A stretch of 64,000 nucleotides of DNA, taken from positions 1 to 64,000 of the forward strand of contig DUNO01000043.1 in the NCBI GenBank assembly GCA_012839295.1. Direction: 5' to 3'. The notes below the pieces were generated by a model, which worked only from the letters and a program-made list of their open reading frames with translations, did not search any database and had not been told where the DNA came from. A program made the translations under genes and the position numbers. This document shows, one piece after another, positions 24,957-34,472 of the stretch (position 1 is the first letter of the stretch; each line of letters begins with the position of its first letter). Source of the stretch: Clostridiales bacterium (lineage in GTDB: Bacteria > Bacillota > Clostridia > Lachnospirales > Lachnospiraceae).

Positions 24957-25916
24957 TTATTTCTTACACTTATGGCAAGCCACAAAGTGGTTTTCCTCCA
25001 CTTCTACAAACTCCGGCGTTTCCTTGAAGCAGCGCTCTGACGGCATTGGACAGCGTGCTGCAAAGCGGCAGCCTTCCGGCGGTTCAATCGGTGAGGTTAC
25101 CTCTCCCTTCATAACCTCCGCTTCCTTCCCCTTAAAGGTAATATCCGGAATTGGAATCGCACTCAGCAATGCCTTGGTGTATGGATGCACCGGATTTTCA
25201 AACAACCGGTCTGAGCTTGTCATTTCTACCATTTTTCCTAAATACAGCACTAAAATATCATCACTGATATGCTTTACGACAGACAGATCGTGGGTAACAA
25301 AGATATATGTAAGGCCAAATTCCTCCTTCAGATCCATCATCAGGTTCAAAATCTGTGCCTGAATGGATACATCCAAGGCAGAAACCGGTTCATCACAAAC
25401 GATGAATTTTGGATTCAGCGCAATGGATCGGGCGATCCCGATACGCTGGCGGCGCCCGCCGTCTAATTCATGGGGATAGATATTGACATAACGGTCATCC
25501 AGACCGACAATCTCCATTAATTCATTTACTCTTTTGGAACGTTCCTCTTTGTTCTTATAAACCTTATGTATACGCAGCGGCTCCTCGATAATCTGTGAGA
25601 CGGTCATCTTTGGATCCAGGGAAGAAAAAGGATCCTGGAAAATCATCTGCATTTTCTGCCTAAGCTTAATCATATCCTTTGAACCCTTTTCCGTGATATC
25701 CTCCCCGTCAAAGATAATTTTTCCTCCTGTGGAAGGAGTCAAACGTAAAATTGTTCTCCCGAGGGTTGATTTCCCACAGCCGGATTCTCCTACTACACCA
25801 AGGGTTTTCCCTTCACAAAGCTTAAAGCTGACATCATCCACCGCGTGCAGCGTTCCCCCCGGCGTATCAAAATACTTTTTTAAATTTACACATTCCAGCA
25901 ATACCTTGCCGCTCAT
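24957..25916 (-). CDS. Oligopeptide-type ABC transporter ATPase (OppF-like)
   Basis: A 319-residue ATPase with Walker A (GESGCGKST), a Q-loop (FQDPFSSLDP), Walker B (FIVCDEP) and the C-terminal CRFAARCP cysteine region typical of OppF/DppF. The signature motif is unusual: the stretch before RQRIGIARS reads LDGGRR instead of LSGGQ. GGAGG precedes ATG. It is the last transporter gene of the operon and pairs with the OppD-like ATPase at 25949. These systems import peptides but also oligosaccharides and glycosides; the neighbourhood favours the latter. Confidence 0.9.
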   Translation of the reverse strand: MSGKVLLECVNLKKYFDTPGGTLHAVDDVSFKLCEGKTLGVVGESGCGKSTLGRTILRLTPSTGGKIIFDGEDITEKGSKDMIKLRQKMQMIFQDPFSSLDPKMTVSQIIEEPLRIHKVYKNKEERSKRVNELMEIVGLDDRYVNIYPHELDGGRRQRIGIARSIALNPKFIVCDEPVSALDVSIQAQILNLMMDLKEEFGLTYIFVTHDLSVVKHISDDILVLYLGKMVEMTSSDRLFENPVHPYTKALLSAIPIPDITFKGKEAEVMKGEVTSPIEPPEGCRFAARCPMPSERCFKETPEFVEVEENHFVACHKCKK

Positions 25917-25948
25917 ATTAATCCTCCATTCTACCTAAGACTGCAAAT

Positions 25949-26917
25949 TTAGCTAAACAAATGACATTGAATCATATGGGTTCCATTCTGGTGCTGGGGC
26001 GGATTGCCGCCGCTCCTGCAAACGTCCATACAATAAGGACAGCGGGGATGGAACTTGCAGCCTTCCGGTAATTCAGAAGGATGGGGTGTCAGACCCTTGA
26101 TTGGTGTCAAACGCTCTGTACGTGTCGTGATATCCGGAAGGGATGCAAACAGTCCCTCCGTATAAGGATGATGCTTGCGGCTTTTATCAAATACCTCCTC
26201 CAGGGTTCCATTTTCTACGATTTCCCCACCATACATAATGGCAACCTTGTCACAGAAATTTGCTACAATCCCCAAATCATGTGTAATAAGAAGAACTGAG
26301 GAACCAAGCTCCTTCTGGAGGCTTCTCATCATTTTAATAACCTGGGCCTGAATTGTTACATCCAGCGCAGTAGTAGGCTCATCTGCAATCAGCAGGTCAG
26401 GGTTGCATGCGATTGCGATCGCAATCATGACACGCTGTTTCATACCTCCGGAGAATTGGTGGGGATATTCGCCTTTTCTGGAGGCCGGAATTCCAACCAT
26501 CTTTAAGATATCATCTACTTTTTCTGCAACCTCCCCATGGCTGAGTTTATTATCATGGAATTTAATGACATCGGCAATCTGCTCCCCTACCCGGAACACC
26601 GGATTTAAGCTTGTCATGGGATCCTGAAAAATCATGGATATCTTTTTTCCCCGGATGGCCCTCAGCTTCTTTTCCCTTGCTCCAACCAGGTTTTCCCCTT
26701 CAAAAATAATCTCTCCATCAACTTCAGCGGTATACTTTGGAAGCAGTCCAAGGATGGCAAGTGCCGTAGAGGTCTTCCCGGCGCCGGTCTCCCCTACCAA
26801 TCCCAGCACCTCACCTTTATGAATGGTCAGATTCACATGGTTGACCGCTCTGGAAATAACTTTGTCAGTCGTATACCTGACGTTGAAATTCTTAATTTCA
26901 AGTAATTTTTCACTCAT
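25949..26917 (-). CDS. Oligopeptide-type ABC transporter ATPase (OppD-like)
   Basis: A 322-residue ATPase with Walker A (GETGAGKTS), Q-loop (FQDPMTSLNP), signature FSGGMKQR, Walker B (LLIADEP) and the C-terminal CKFHPRCPYC region that may hold an iron-sulfur or zinc centre in this subfamily. GGAGG precedes ATG. It lies 10 bp after the permease gene at 26928 and 32 bp before its partner at 24957, in one operon with the binding protein at 29052. Confidence 0.92.
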   Translation of the reverse strand: MSEKLLEIKNFNVRYTTDKVISRAVNHVNLTIHKGEVLGLVGETGAGKTSTALAILGLLPKYTAEVDGEIIFEGENLVGAREKKLRAIRGKKISMIFQDPMTSLNPVFRVGEQIADVIKFHDNKLSHGEVAEKVDDILKMVGIPASRKGEYPHQFSGGMKQRVMIAIAIACNPDLLIADEPTTALDVTIQAQVIKMMRSLQKELGSSVLLITHDLGIVANFCDKVAIMYGGEIVENGTLEEVFDKSRKHHPYTEGLFASLPDITTRTERLTPIKGLTPHPSELPEGCKFHPRCPYCMDVCRSGGNPPQHQNGTHMIQCHLFS

Positions 26918-26927
26918 CGCAGACCTC

Positions 26928-27905
26928 CTATGCCTTGCCCTTAAGTTTTGGATCTAATGCATCTCTTAAGCAATCCCCAAAGGTATTAATAAACAGCGCT
27001 GCCAGCGCCAGAACAATACCTGGTACAAGAACCATATACTGATTACGCATCATATAGCTAAGCCCGCCAGAGAGCATCGTACCCCATTCCGGTGTAGGTG
27101 CCTTAACACCCAGGCCAACAAAGCCCAGGGTTGCGCCCATCATAATATTCATGGAAATCTGGGCCGTACCATTGATAATGATGATGCTTGTCAGATTTGG
27201 AAAGAGATGGCGGAGCATAATGTAGCCCGGACTTGCACCAAGTGCAACAGAGGATTCTATGTAATCCATTTTTGCAACGCCCAGTGCAACGCTGCGTATC
27301 ATCTTGGTATGCATGGGAAGCCCTGAGAAAAATAAAGCGACAATCAGCTGGGGTATGCCGTTTCCAAGAGCCGCACAGATGGCTAATGCCAGTACAAGAC
27401 TGGGGATACAGCTGATAACATCAATAATTCTCATAATAATATTGTCTACGATTCCACCAATCATTGCACAGAGGCTGGCAAGAAACGTAGATATGATAAC
27501 GGACAGAAATGCTGAAATAACTCCAATTTCTAAAGCGGTACGCGCACCGTGTATGATCCTGGCTAAAATATCACGCCCGAAATTGTCCGTTCCCAGTATA
27601 TGCCCCGGAGTCCCCGGCGGCTGTAGTTTATCCGCCGCAACCTGTTTAATTGCCAGGCTGTATGGACAGATAACATCCGCAAATATGGCTACTAAGACCA
27701 GTAGCACGACAACTCCCAGGGAAAACATGGCAAGGGGCTGTGTCTTAAGGCGTGCCCAGGTTTCTGCCGCCTGGCTGCGCTTTTTTGTTTTTTTTCTGAC
27801 AACCGTTTTTGTATTTGTAATTTTTGTACCTGTAGTTTTTGTATCTGTAGTTTTTGTACCTGTAGTTTTTGTACCTGTAGTTTTTGTATCCGTAGTTTTC
27901 GCCAT
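26928..27905 (-). CDS. Oligopeptide-type ABC permease (OppC-like) with a repetitive N-terminus
   Basis: A 325-residue permease with about six helices and the BPD_transp_1 loop (ESSVALGASPGYIMLRHLFPN). The first 35 or so residues are a run of five-residue repeats (TDTKT, TGTKT) followed by a basic RKKTKKR stretch, absent from normal OppC proteins. The repeats come from a 15-bp DNA tandem array at 27805-27900. The tail would face the cytoplasm. GGAGG upstream overlaps the end of the OppB-like gene, so the two are translationally coupled. Confidence 0.9.
   Translation of the reverse strand: MAKTTDTKTTGTKTTGTKTTDTKTTGTKITNTKTVVRKKTKKRSQAAETWARLKTQPLAMFSLGVVVLLVLVAIFADVICPYSLAIKQVAADKLQPPGTPGHILGTDNFGRDILARIIHGARTALEIGVISAFLSVIISTFLASLCAMIGGIVDNIIMRIIDVISCIPSLVLALAICAALGNGIPQLIVALFFSGLPMHTKMIRSVALGVAKMDYIESSVALGASPGYIMLRHLFPNLTSIIIINGTAQISMNIMMGATLGFVGLGVKAPTPEWGTMLSGGLSYMMRNQYMVLVPGIVLALAALFINTFGDCLRDALDPKLKGKA
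27805..27900. repeat. 15-bp tandem repeat inside the OppC-like gene
   Basis: Six to seven copies of a 15-base unit (plus strand about GTTTTTGTACCTGTA) encode the TGTKT/TDTKT repeats at the protein's N-terminus. Copies differ at one or two bases. Because the unit is a multiple of three, changes in copy number would lengthen or shorten the protein without a frameshift. Confidence 0.85.
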
Positions 27906-27906
27906 T

Positions 27907-28887
27907 CTACTCCCCTCCCCCTGTTGCCTTTACAGCATCAAGCTTTTTTACTTTCTTCTTTCCTGCAAAGGTTGCCCGGATACGGGGATCAACCAAAGCA
28001 TAGCTAATATCAATCACAAGCTGCGCACCAATGGTGAACAGGGATAAAATCATGGTGCATGCTAAAATTGTCGGCATGTCACGGTTGTTAATCCCCTCCA
28101 GAATCTTATAACCGATACCGGGGAATGCAAATACCTTTTCAATCATGACTGCGCCGCCAATCATACTGGCAAAGATACCTCCTGTCAGTGTAATAATCGG
28201 AAGAAGTGCGTTACGCAGGGCATCCCGGTATATCACAACGCTCTCCTTTGCACCCTTACTCCGTGCCGTGCGCACATAATCCTGCCGGATACAATCCAGC
28301 ATGGCACTCCGTACCTGACGCAGATAATTTGCCAGATAGGGCAAAAGGAAGGTAAAGACGGGAAGAACCCAGCTCCTCCAGCCCTTCATACCGAAGGTGG
28401 GGAACCAGCCCAATTTTATGGAGAATACCTGAATCAGCATCAGCCCCAACCAAAACCCCGGTATGGAGCCCATGAATTTAGCCAGGACATTTGTTATATT
28501 GTCAAAGGTGGAATACTGCTTGACCGCACATAGGGCTCCTAATGGAACGCCGATCACAATCATTAAAAGTGTAGTGATCAGTGCCAGGTTCCAGCTAATG
28601 GGTATACGGTAAAGAACGTCCCCGGATACGGGACCCTTGGTTTTATAGGATATCCCAAAATCACCCTGAACCGCATTCACTACCCAGTTGCCAAACTGGA
28701 CAAGCAATGGCTTATCAAGGCCAAACCGTGCTGCCATGGCATCATATTCTACCTGTGTATATTCTGCCGGCATCATCTGCAAAACAGGATCCGCTTCAGA
28801 AAGATTCAATAATATAAACACAAAAAAGGCCACGAACAGGAGCAAAACCGGTACAATTAATATTCTTTTTAGAATATATTTGAGCAT
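27907..28887 (-). CDS. Oligopeptide-type ABC permease (OppB-like)
   Basis: A 326-residue permease of the DppB/OppB type: N-terminal helix, the ADP...MMP segment, a periplasmic domain, and the coupling loop (RTARSKGAKESVVIYRDALRN). About six transmembrane helices. Start ATG follows AAGGGGG. Two hairpins lie between it and the upstream binding-protein gene, which may lower permease expression relative to the binding protein. Confidence 0.92.
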   Translation of the reverse strand: MLKYILKRILIVPVLLLFVAFFVFILLNLSEADPVLQMMPAEYTQVEYDAMAARFGLDKPLLVQFGNWVVNAVQGDFGISYKTKGPVSGDVLYRIPISWNLALITTLLMIVIGVPLGALCAVKQYSTFDNITNVLAKFMGSIPGFWLGLMLIQVFSIKLGWFPTFGMKGWRSWVLPVFTFLLPYLANYLRQVRSAMLDCIRQDYVRTARSKGAKESVVIYRDALRNALLPIITLTGGIFASMIGGAVMIEKVFAFPGIGYKILEGINNRDMPTILACTMILSLFTIGAQLVIDISYALVDPRIRATFAGKKKVKKLDAVKATGGGE

Positions 28888-28937
28888 AAATATGACCCCC
28901 TTACTAGTTCAAAACTACAACAATAAATTTAACGCAC

Positions 28938-29011
28938 TGGCCGGATAAACTCTTAGCCGGCCACGCTTAATTAGGAATAGCATCGGAAGACTTATCATCC
29001 GCCGATGCTAT
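28938..29011 (-). terminator. Two intercistronic hairpins between binding protein and permease genes
   Basis: TGGCCGG...CCGGCCA (28938-28963) and ATAGCATCGG...CCGATGCTAT (28977-29011) have stable stems and no U-tract. In an operon such hairpins act as attenuators or 3'-end protectors that raise binding-protein levels. That role is inferred from position. Confidence 0.6.
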
Positions 29012-29051
29012 GATACGACTAAGCTATAGTTAAAATTTAATTACTTCCATA

Positions 29052-30719
29052 TCAGCCTTCGTCCACCCATAGATGATTAAATTCCATATAGCCTGAAATC
29101 GGGGAAATGTATACCCCTTTGTACTTGCTTCCGACAGCAAAGAAACGCATAACCTTCACTCCGCCCAGCGCCAGTACTTCCTCCTGCACTAAATTAGTCA
29201 GCTGTGAAACATAATCTACATAGGAATCCCAGGTAGCCGCAGTGTTTGCACTGTTATAAAGCTCCATGGCCTTCTCAAATGCCTCAGGATTTGCTTCTTT
29301 TAAGAACATAACCGGCTGTGTTCCGTTTTCCAGCATTCCCATAGTAAAGGGCGTCAGAGGTGATTCCAGACCATAGCCATTGTGGCAGGGGAACACTTCG
29401 TAAGTACCGGATTTTAACATGCCATAGCAGGTAGCTCCATCATAGGTAACCGTATCGACATTAACCAGCCCAAGCTCATTTAACTGGGATACAATGGCAA
29501 CCTCCATATCCGTAAAGTCAGGGTCTGCCAGAATGGTAAATTTAATATCCTCCAGCTTATAGCCTGCATCCTGCAGCATCTTGATGCCCAGCTGCGGATC
29601 ATAGGTATATTTATCTGAATAAGGATAGGATCCCACACCATCTCCCCAATAGCTACCGGCAACAGGATACATGCCGTCGTAAACCAGATCCGTAACCGCC
29701 TGCCAGTCAATCATATGGGCCAAGGCCTCACGGACTCTAATGTCTTTAAAAAGATCAACCTGGCGCACATTCAGCCAGAAAGGGTTCACACGGTCTTCCA
29801 CGATATGGATATCCCATCCCATATCAACCAGAGTATTATAAACCTCAATATTAACTGTATTCATACAGTCAATTTCCCCATTTTCAAGTGCAAGCATTGC
29901 GGTATTTACATCCGGGATGATAACCACCTCACAGGTTTCAATGTGGGGAGCCCTCTCCGGGTTATGGTAATTCGGATTTGCTTTTAATACAAACTTCTCT
30001 CCTGATACATAAGATTCTATGTAATAAGGTCCGCATCCGACTGCCGCTCTGTTATCTTCCATACCGTACTTTTCTATCAAAGTATGGTCTACCACACCGT
30101 ATACGGATTGTGTCGGTAATTCGTACAGGAAGGAAGCGGAAGGAGCATTCAAGGTTACAACAAGTTCATAATCACCCTTAGCTTCATAGCTCTTTACATT
30201 TGCCACTCCACGGGGCTGGTATTTTGTCACGGCATCCCAGGTTGCGATAAAATCTTTGGAGGTTACCTGGTTCCCATTTGTAAAATACACATCCTTCTTA
30301 AGAATAAAATCATATACCAGACCGTCCTCGGAAATTGTATAGCTTTCAGCAATATTACATCTGATGTCATCTGAGTTACCCTTGTATTTCACTAACAAAT
30401 TGTCATATACCTGGAGGCAAAGTGCGGTGCCCCGGTTATCAATCCATGGAAGGTATACCGGAAGATCGTAGTTTGTCCAGAAGCGGAAAGAGGTTCCCGC
30501 CTGAATTCCAGTTGGCTCCACATCCGTTGTTCCACCGGAAGCATCCTCGCCTCCCTTAACCGTTTCCACAACCGCATCCTTCCCCTCCGGTGTTACCGCA
30601 TCGGTGTTCGCGTCACCTGATGTTTGTGCCGGCTCTTTGTTTGCACATCCGGCCAGGGAAGCAAAAATCATTACGGTTACTAAACACCCGGCAATCAGTT
30701 TCCATGCTTTTCTTTTCAT
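29052..30719 (-). CDS. Family 5 extracellular solute-binding lipoprotein
   Basis: About 555 residues. A lipoprotein signal (MKRKAWK, hydrophobic core, LAGC lipobox) and a Ser/Thr/Gly/Asp-rich linker precede the SBP_bac_5 fold (YNLL-type start, FILKKDVYFTNG, VREALAHMIDW). It is anchored outside the cell and feeds the OppBCDF-type importer that follows. ATG at 30719 has GGAG upstream; the longer frame to 30773 includes no ribosome site. A cre-like operator at 30876 lies in the promoter region. Since the operon also holds ThuA-like and flavin genes, an oligosaccharide or glycoside ligand is as likely as a peptide. Confidence 0.9.
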   Translation of the reverse strand: MKRKAWKLIAGCLVTVMIFASLAGCANKEPAQTSGDANTDAVTPEGKDAVVETVKGGEDASGGTTDVEPTGIQAGTSFRFWTNYDLPVYLPWIDNRGTALCLQVYDNLLVKYKGNSDDIRCNIAESYTISEDGLVYDFILKKDVYFTNGNQVTSKDFIATWDAVTKYQPRGVANVKSYEAKGDYELVVTLNAPSASFLYELPTQSVYGVVDHTLIEKYGMEDNRAAVGCGPYYIESYVSGEKFVLKANPNYHNPERAPHIETCEVVIIPDVNTAMLALENGEIDCMNTVNIEVYNTLVDMGWDIHIVEDRVNPFWLNVRQVDLFKDIRVREALAHMIDWQAVTDLVYDGMYPVAGSYWGDGVGSYPYSDKYTYDPQLGIKMLQDAGYKLEDIKFTILADPDFTDMEVAIVSQLNELGLVNVDTVTYDGATCYGMLKSGTYEVFPCHNGYGLESPLTPFTMGMLENGTQPVMFLKEANPEAFEKAMELYNSANTAATWDSYVDYVSQLTNLVQEEVLALGGVKVMRFFAVGSKYKGVYISPISGYMEFNHLWVDEG

Positions 30720-30875
30720 AATCTCTTCTCCTTTTCCTCTTCTTTTTTGGCAATTATAAATTGCCCGCCCCAATTACGTTTTTGGGTTCTGCCGCTTCCT
30801 TAAATTAACTTCCTTTTTGCTTTTTCTTTGAAATCTCTTTCCCACTCCCTTAAAATATGATAGAATCATAATAAA

Positions 30876-30889
30876 TGAAATCGATTACA
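30876..30889. promoter_or_regulatory. LacI/CcpA-type operator at the importer/AraC divergent region
   Basis: TGAAATCGATTACA matches TGWAANCGNTNWCA completely. It lies between the divergent genes at 30719 and 31050, with AT-rich -10-like sequence (TATGAT/TATTAT on the minus strand) next to it. Carbon catabolite control is the simplest reading. Confidence 0.6.
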
Positions 30890-31049
30890 TTTTCTAATTG
30901 TATTTTACCAGTATCCCCTATCAAGAATCATTGATTTTGAACCGCCCTCCTCACAATATACCTTTTTACTAAATTAATTCAAAATCGAGATGCATTATTG
31001 AACCTTTTAACCATACAACTATCAATACCATGCAGAGAGGTATATCAAA

Positions 31050-33494
31050 ATGAACAAATCAGAAAATACACTTCCGGTTTTGGATGCCCAATTAATTTCT
31101 ACTCAGGAGACAATTGACTTAAATCATAACAACTACACTTTTTTCGTTGTTCTAGAAGGTAAGTTTGAATTATCCCATGACGCGGACCGTTTTATCCTAA
31201 AAACCGGGGATGTTTATTTCATGGACCACATGCCGGCAGGCAGGGGCAATATTTATGCTAAGAGCTGCCTTTTGATGGTATCCTTTGCCCCGGAATTCAT
31301 GTCACAGTATATCCCTGCCTATCCATTCCGCTTCCTTGTAAATTCCTGCTGTTTTCCTGAGGAATCCTATGACAATTTAATCCGTTTGCTGATGGACATT
31401 AGTCTTCACTTTTTCACTGATACTCCTAACCATTATTTTATTATGAGCTTATCTTATGAGCTGCTGCATGAATTGGACAAGAATTTTACTGTCATGGCAG
31501 AAGAGCATGTGGTATCCTCCCATAAGCATTCGGACCGTATCCGCGCAATAGCCAGTTTTGTAAATAAAAATTACAGCTTAAATATAACCCAGTCCGATAT
31601 GGCCAGGCACCTTTATGTAAGCCCCCAGCATTGCTCCCGTTTTTTCCGGCAGCATTTTCAAATGACCTTTCTGGAGTATTTAAATTATGTCCGTTTACAG
31701 CATGCCCTGGGCCAGCTCCAATACAGTGACCTTTCCATTACCCAGATTGCATTTCAGAATGGCTTCCCCAACCTGTACTCTTTTAACAGGGTTTTTCGGC
31801 AGTATAAACATACTACACCGAATGAGTACCGAAAAAGATACATAGCCTCCCAAAGGGCGGCCATAAAGCCCGTGGCACAGAACCAGGATCCTGACACCTC
31901 CCTGCAGAGCCTGAAGCATTATGAACAGCTCCTCGGCCTTTTGGCTCCGACTGCGGAAAACGCCTTCCATTCCGAGGTACTGCCCTTAAGCACCATTCCT
32001 TCCCACCGTGCTTTCCCTGCCTGTGCTTCTATTTTAAATATTGGCCTGCTGTCCGACTGCCTGATGTATCAGTTCCATGTCCAGGTAGCAGATTTGCAGT
32101 CCCGGCTGCATTTTCAATATGTACGGTTCCATGGGATTTTGGATGATACTGTTATTTCCCAGGTTCCCCAGACGGATAAATATAATTTTCAACATGCGGA
32201 TACCTTATTGGATTACTTTTTAGAGCTAAAGCTCACTCCTTTTATCGAAATTGGTAATAAGCCTAAAAGATTGTCCTTTGCTCTCAGCCCTCTGGCTGAC
32301 TTTATAGGAGCGGATGAGGGCATGCCCTATACCAGAAATTTAGAGAAGCTGCAGCCCTTCCTGAAGCACTGCATACACAGATATGGGATTCAGGTAGTAG
32401 AAACCTGGTATTTTGAGATTTGGATGGATTTTGACCAATACTTTGACACGGACCGGCCAGAGGATGCCCTGCCCCTATATATAGACCATTATGGCCAATG
32501 CCTGAAAACCATAAAGGCCTTAGCTCCAAAGGCGCAGGTTGGTGGTCCCGGCTTCAATACGGTTGCGTCTTTTTCTATATTGAACGAATTACTAAAGAGG
32601 CTCTCCATGGAGAACCTGCCTATGGATTTTATTTCCGCATATCTATACCCTTATGAGGTGGGGAAGAATATGCCTAATAAAAAGAAGGTGTGCGCAGAGA
32701 CAATCCTCATCGGCCCAGAGCAGATCCTGGAAAGGAGGGTAAGGAGCCTAATTTCCACCCTGCAGCGCTTATCCTTCCAAAATAAGAGATTGTTTATAAC
32801 GGAATACCATTTCTCCGTCTCGCCCCGGAACCATATGAATGACAGCTGCTTCCAGGCTGCCTTCATATTAAAAACCCTGTTGGAAAACGAGGAATCCATC
32901 GCCGGCTTTGGGTACTTCCGCTCCCTGGATATCTCCAGCAATTATACGGATGCGGTGGCCCCCCTCTATGGAGGTTCAGGTCTGATTACAAAGGACGGCA
33001 TTAACAAGCCTTCTTATTATGCCTATTATTTTTTAAACAGTATGAAGGGGAGGCTTTTGGAAAAGGGGGATGGCTATCTGCTGGTTCAGACCAGCCAGAA
33101 CTGTTACTCCCTCCTGCTTTATTATTATTTACATCCGGCCTCGGAGTATCTGCTTAATTCAAAAACTTACCCTCCGATGGCGGGCTTAAAGAATATCTTT
33201 CCGAATGCGAAGGAAAAGCACTATCATATCACAATCGATCACATGGACCTTTCACAGTATATTGCAAGGCACCGCTTTTTAAATAAGGACTGTGGGAGTG
33301 TTTTTGATGCGTGGCTTGCCTTGAATGCCACTCCACATTTGTCTGGAGCTGATATTGCGTATTTAAAGAATGTTTGTGTTCCTCACCAGACGATCAGTAT
33401 ATTGGAGGCTGTCAACCAGAGGCTGTCATTTTCTGTTAAGCTTATTCCGCATGAAATACGGCTGATAGAGATTACGCCGGCTGTAGAAATTTAG
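31050..33494 (+). CDS. AraC family regulator fused to a GH39-like domain (1)
   Basis: An 814-residue fusion. Residues about 1-100 are a cupin-like AraC sensor, about 165-265 the double helix-turn-helix DNA-binding domain (ITQSDMARHLYVSPQHCSR, ITQIAFQNGFPNLYSF), and about 330-800 a GH39 beta-xylosidase-like barrel with its beta-sandwich tail. At the acid/base site the family's NEP is MDF, giving D460; the nucleophile position keeps E585 (ITEY). No secretion signal is present. The domain is therefore probably a cytosolic sugar or glycoside sensor. It is divergent from the oligopeptide-type importer and probably regulates it. A bidirectional terminator follows. Confidence 0.88.
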   Translation: MNKSENTLPVLDAQLISTQETIDLNHNNYTFFVVLEGKFELSHDADRFILKTGDVYFMDHMPAGRGNIYAKSCLLMVSFAPEFMSQYIPAYPFRFLVNSCCFPEESYDNLIRLLMDISLHFFTDTPNHYFIMSLSYELLHELDKNFTVMAEEHVVSSHKHSDRIRAIASFVNKNYSLNITQSDMARHLYVSPQHCSRFFRQHFQMTFLEYLNYVRLQHALGQLQYSDLSITQIAFQNGFPNLYSFNRVFRQYKHTTPNEYRKRYIASQRAAIKPVAQNQDPDTSLQSLKHYEQLLGLLAPTAENAFHSEVLPLSTIPSHRAFPACASILNIGLLSDCLMYQFHVQVADLQSRLHFQYVRFHGILDDTVISQVPQTDKYNFQHADTLLDYFLELKLTPFIEIGNKPKRLSFALSPLADFIGADEGMPYTRNLEKLQPFLKHCIHRYGIQVVETWYFEIWMDFDQYFDTDRPEDALPLYIDHYGQCLKTIKALAPKAQVGGPGFNTVASFSILNELLKRLSMENLPMDFISAYLYPYEVGKNMPNKKKVCAETILIGPEQILERRVRSLISTLQRLSFQNKRLFITEYHFSVSPRNHMNDSCFQAAFILKTLLENEESIAGFGYFRSLDISSNYTDAVAPLYGGSGLITKDGINKPSYYAYYFLNSMKGRLLEKGDGYLLVQTSQNCYSLLLYYYLHPASEYLLNSKTYPPMAGLKNIFPNAKEKHYHITIDHMDLSQYIARHRFLNKDCGSVFDAWLALNATPHLSGADIAYLKNVCVPHQTISILEAVNQRLSFSVKLIPHEIRLIEITPAVEI

Positions 33495-33561
33495 TACCGG
33501 AAAATGAAACTACTCAAACGTGGATTCGAGATTTCATAACACACAGAGAAATCGTAAAAGA

Positions 33562-33602
33562 GATGCCCCAGCAGGATGAAAAAATCATCATTTTGGGGCA
33601 TC
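33562..33602. terminator. Bidirectional terminator
   Basis: GATGCCCCA pairs with TTGGGGCATC around an AT-rich loop. It lies between the convergent AraC-GH39 gene (ends 33494) and the isomerase gene (ends 33698). A 66-codon ORF drawn across it is not credible. Confidence 0.75.
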
Positions 33603-33697
33603 CTCTCTATTATGGCCTGTACTCTACTCCTGAAACTTTCCCGAAAGCTTGCAGCATCCATATCATTCTGATATAGGCTGCTATCCTTCATTGGGTA

Positions 33698-34426
33698 TTA
33701 TTCATATTTCCTGATAGCCTGGATACTATTGCAAATACTCGTTATGCCATCCGGCTTCTGCATATCATCTTCTACAATGACATACTCAGCCCCCGCGGCT
33801 TCTGCCAATTCATAATAGGATCTGCAGGGCAGCTTTCCCTGGCCAACTGCGCAGGAGCCTTCCTCATTCCCATCCTTTAGATGAATGTACAGGATCCTGT
33901 CACTATGTTTCCTCAGGAAGGCTGCTACATCAGCTCCACCCTTTGCTGCCCAATAAACATCTACTTCGATCATGATGTCTGTAGCATCCAGTATTTCCTG
34001 CATTGCCGTTGTCCCTTCAAAATCCCTGAATTCAAAGTCATGGCAATGATAATATAGATTCAGGCCTGCTTGCCTTAACTGCCCTGAATATCTGTTTATG
34101 TTACCGATTAACAGGTCAATATCATGCTTTGATTCTACTAACGGTCTTGGAATAGCGACCCAGGGAATGCCCGCTTCTTTATGGAAGCAGATAATTTCAC
34201 TCATGCTTTCCTCAAAAAGCCGATACATGATATGGGCTCCGCATATCTCTAAGCCGTACTCGTCAATTGCTGTTCTGATCTCCTTTGCGCTAAAGCCATC
34301 ATAGTCCATCCCATTAAACCCGGCTAATTCTACTCCGTCATAACCCAGTGTAGAGATAACCTTTAATTTTTCCATAATATTCAGAGGCGTTCTATATAAA
34401 TTATATAACTGTACCCCTACTTTCAA
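33698..34426 (-). CDS. Short sugar isomerase/epimerase TIM barrel
   Basis: A 242-residue barrel, shorter than the other members in this window. The YYHCHDFEF strand corresponds to the common HNHDFEF motif, followed by D in EVDVYW, H in YIHLKDG and E in VIVEDD, so the metal site seems complete. It starts at TTG with GGAGG eight bases upstream. It is the last gene of the operon beginning at 39069, behind the DgpA-like dehydrogenase at 34473. Likely acts on the keto product of that enzyme. Confidence 0.85.
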   Translation of the reverse strand: MKVGVQLYNLYRTPLNIMEKLKVISTLGYDGVELAGFNGMDYDGFSAKEIRTAIDEYGLEICGAHIMYRLFEESMSEIICFHKEAGIPWVAIPRPLVESKHDIDLLIGNINRYSGQLRQAGLNLYYHCHDFEFRDFEGTTAMQEILDATDIMIEVDVYWAAKGGADVAAFLRKHSDRILYIHLKDGNEEGSCAVGQGKLPCRSYYELAEAAGAEYVIVEDDMQKPDGITSICNSIQAIRKYE

Positions 34427-34472
34427 GATTTGTACCTCCTTTATTTAAAGCAAGCTATACCAGCGTACTCCT

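Noticed and set aside
27304-28047. 247-codon plus-strand ORF
   Set aside because: It is antisense to the oppB/oppC-like genes; its valine-rich stretch is only the reverse reading of the 15-bp repeats.
33491-33691. 66-codon ORF on the minus strand
   Set aside because: It overlaps a bidirectional terminator, has no ribosome site and no family-like sequence.
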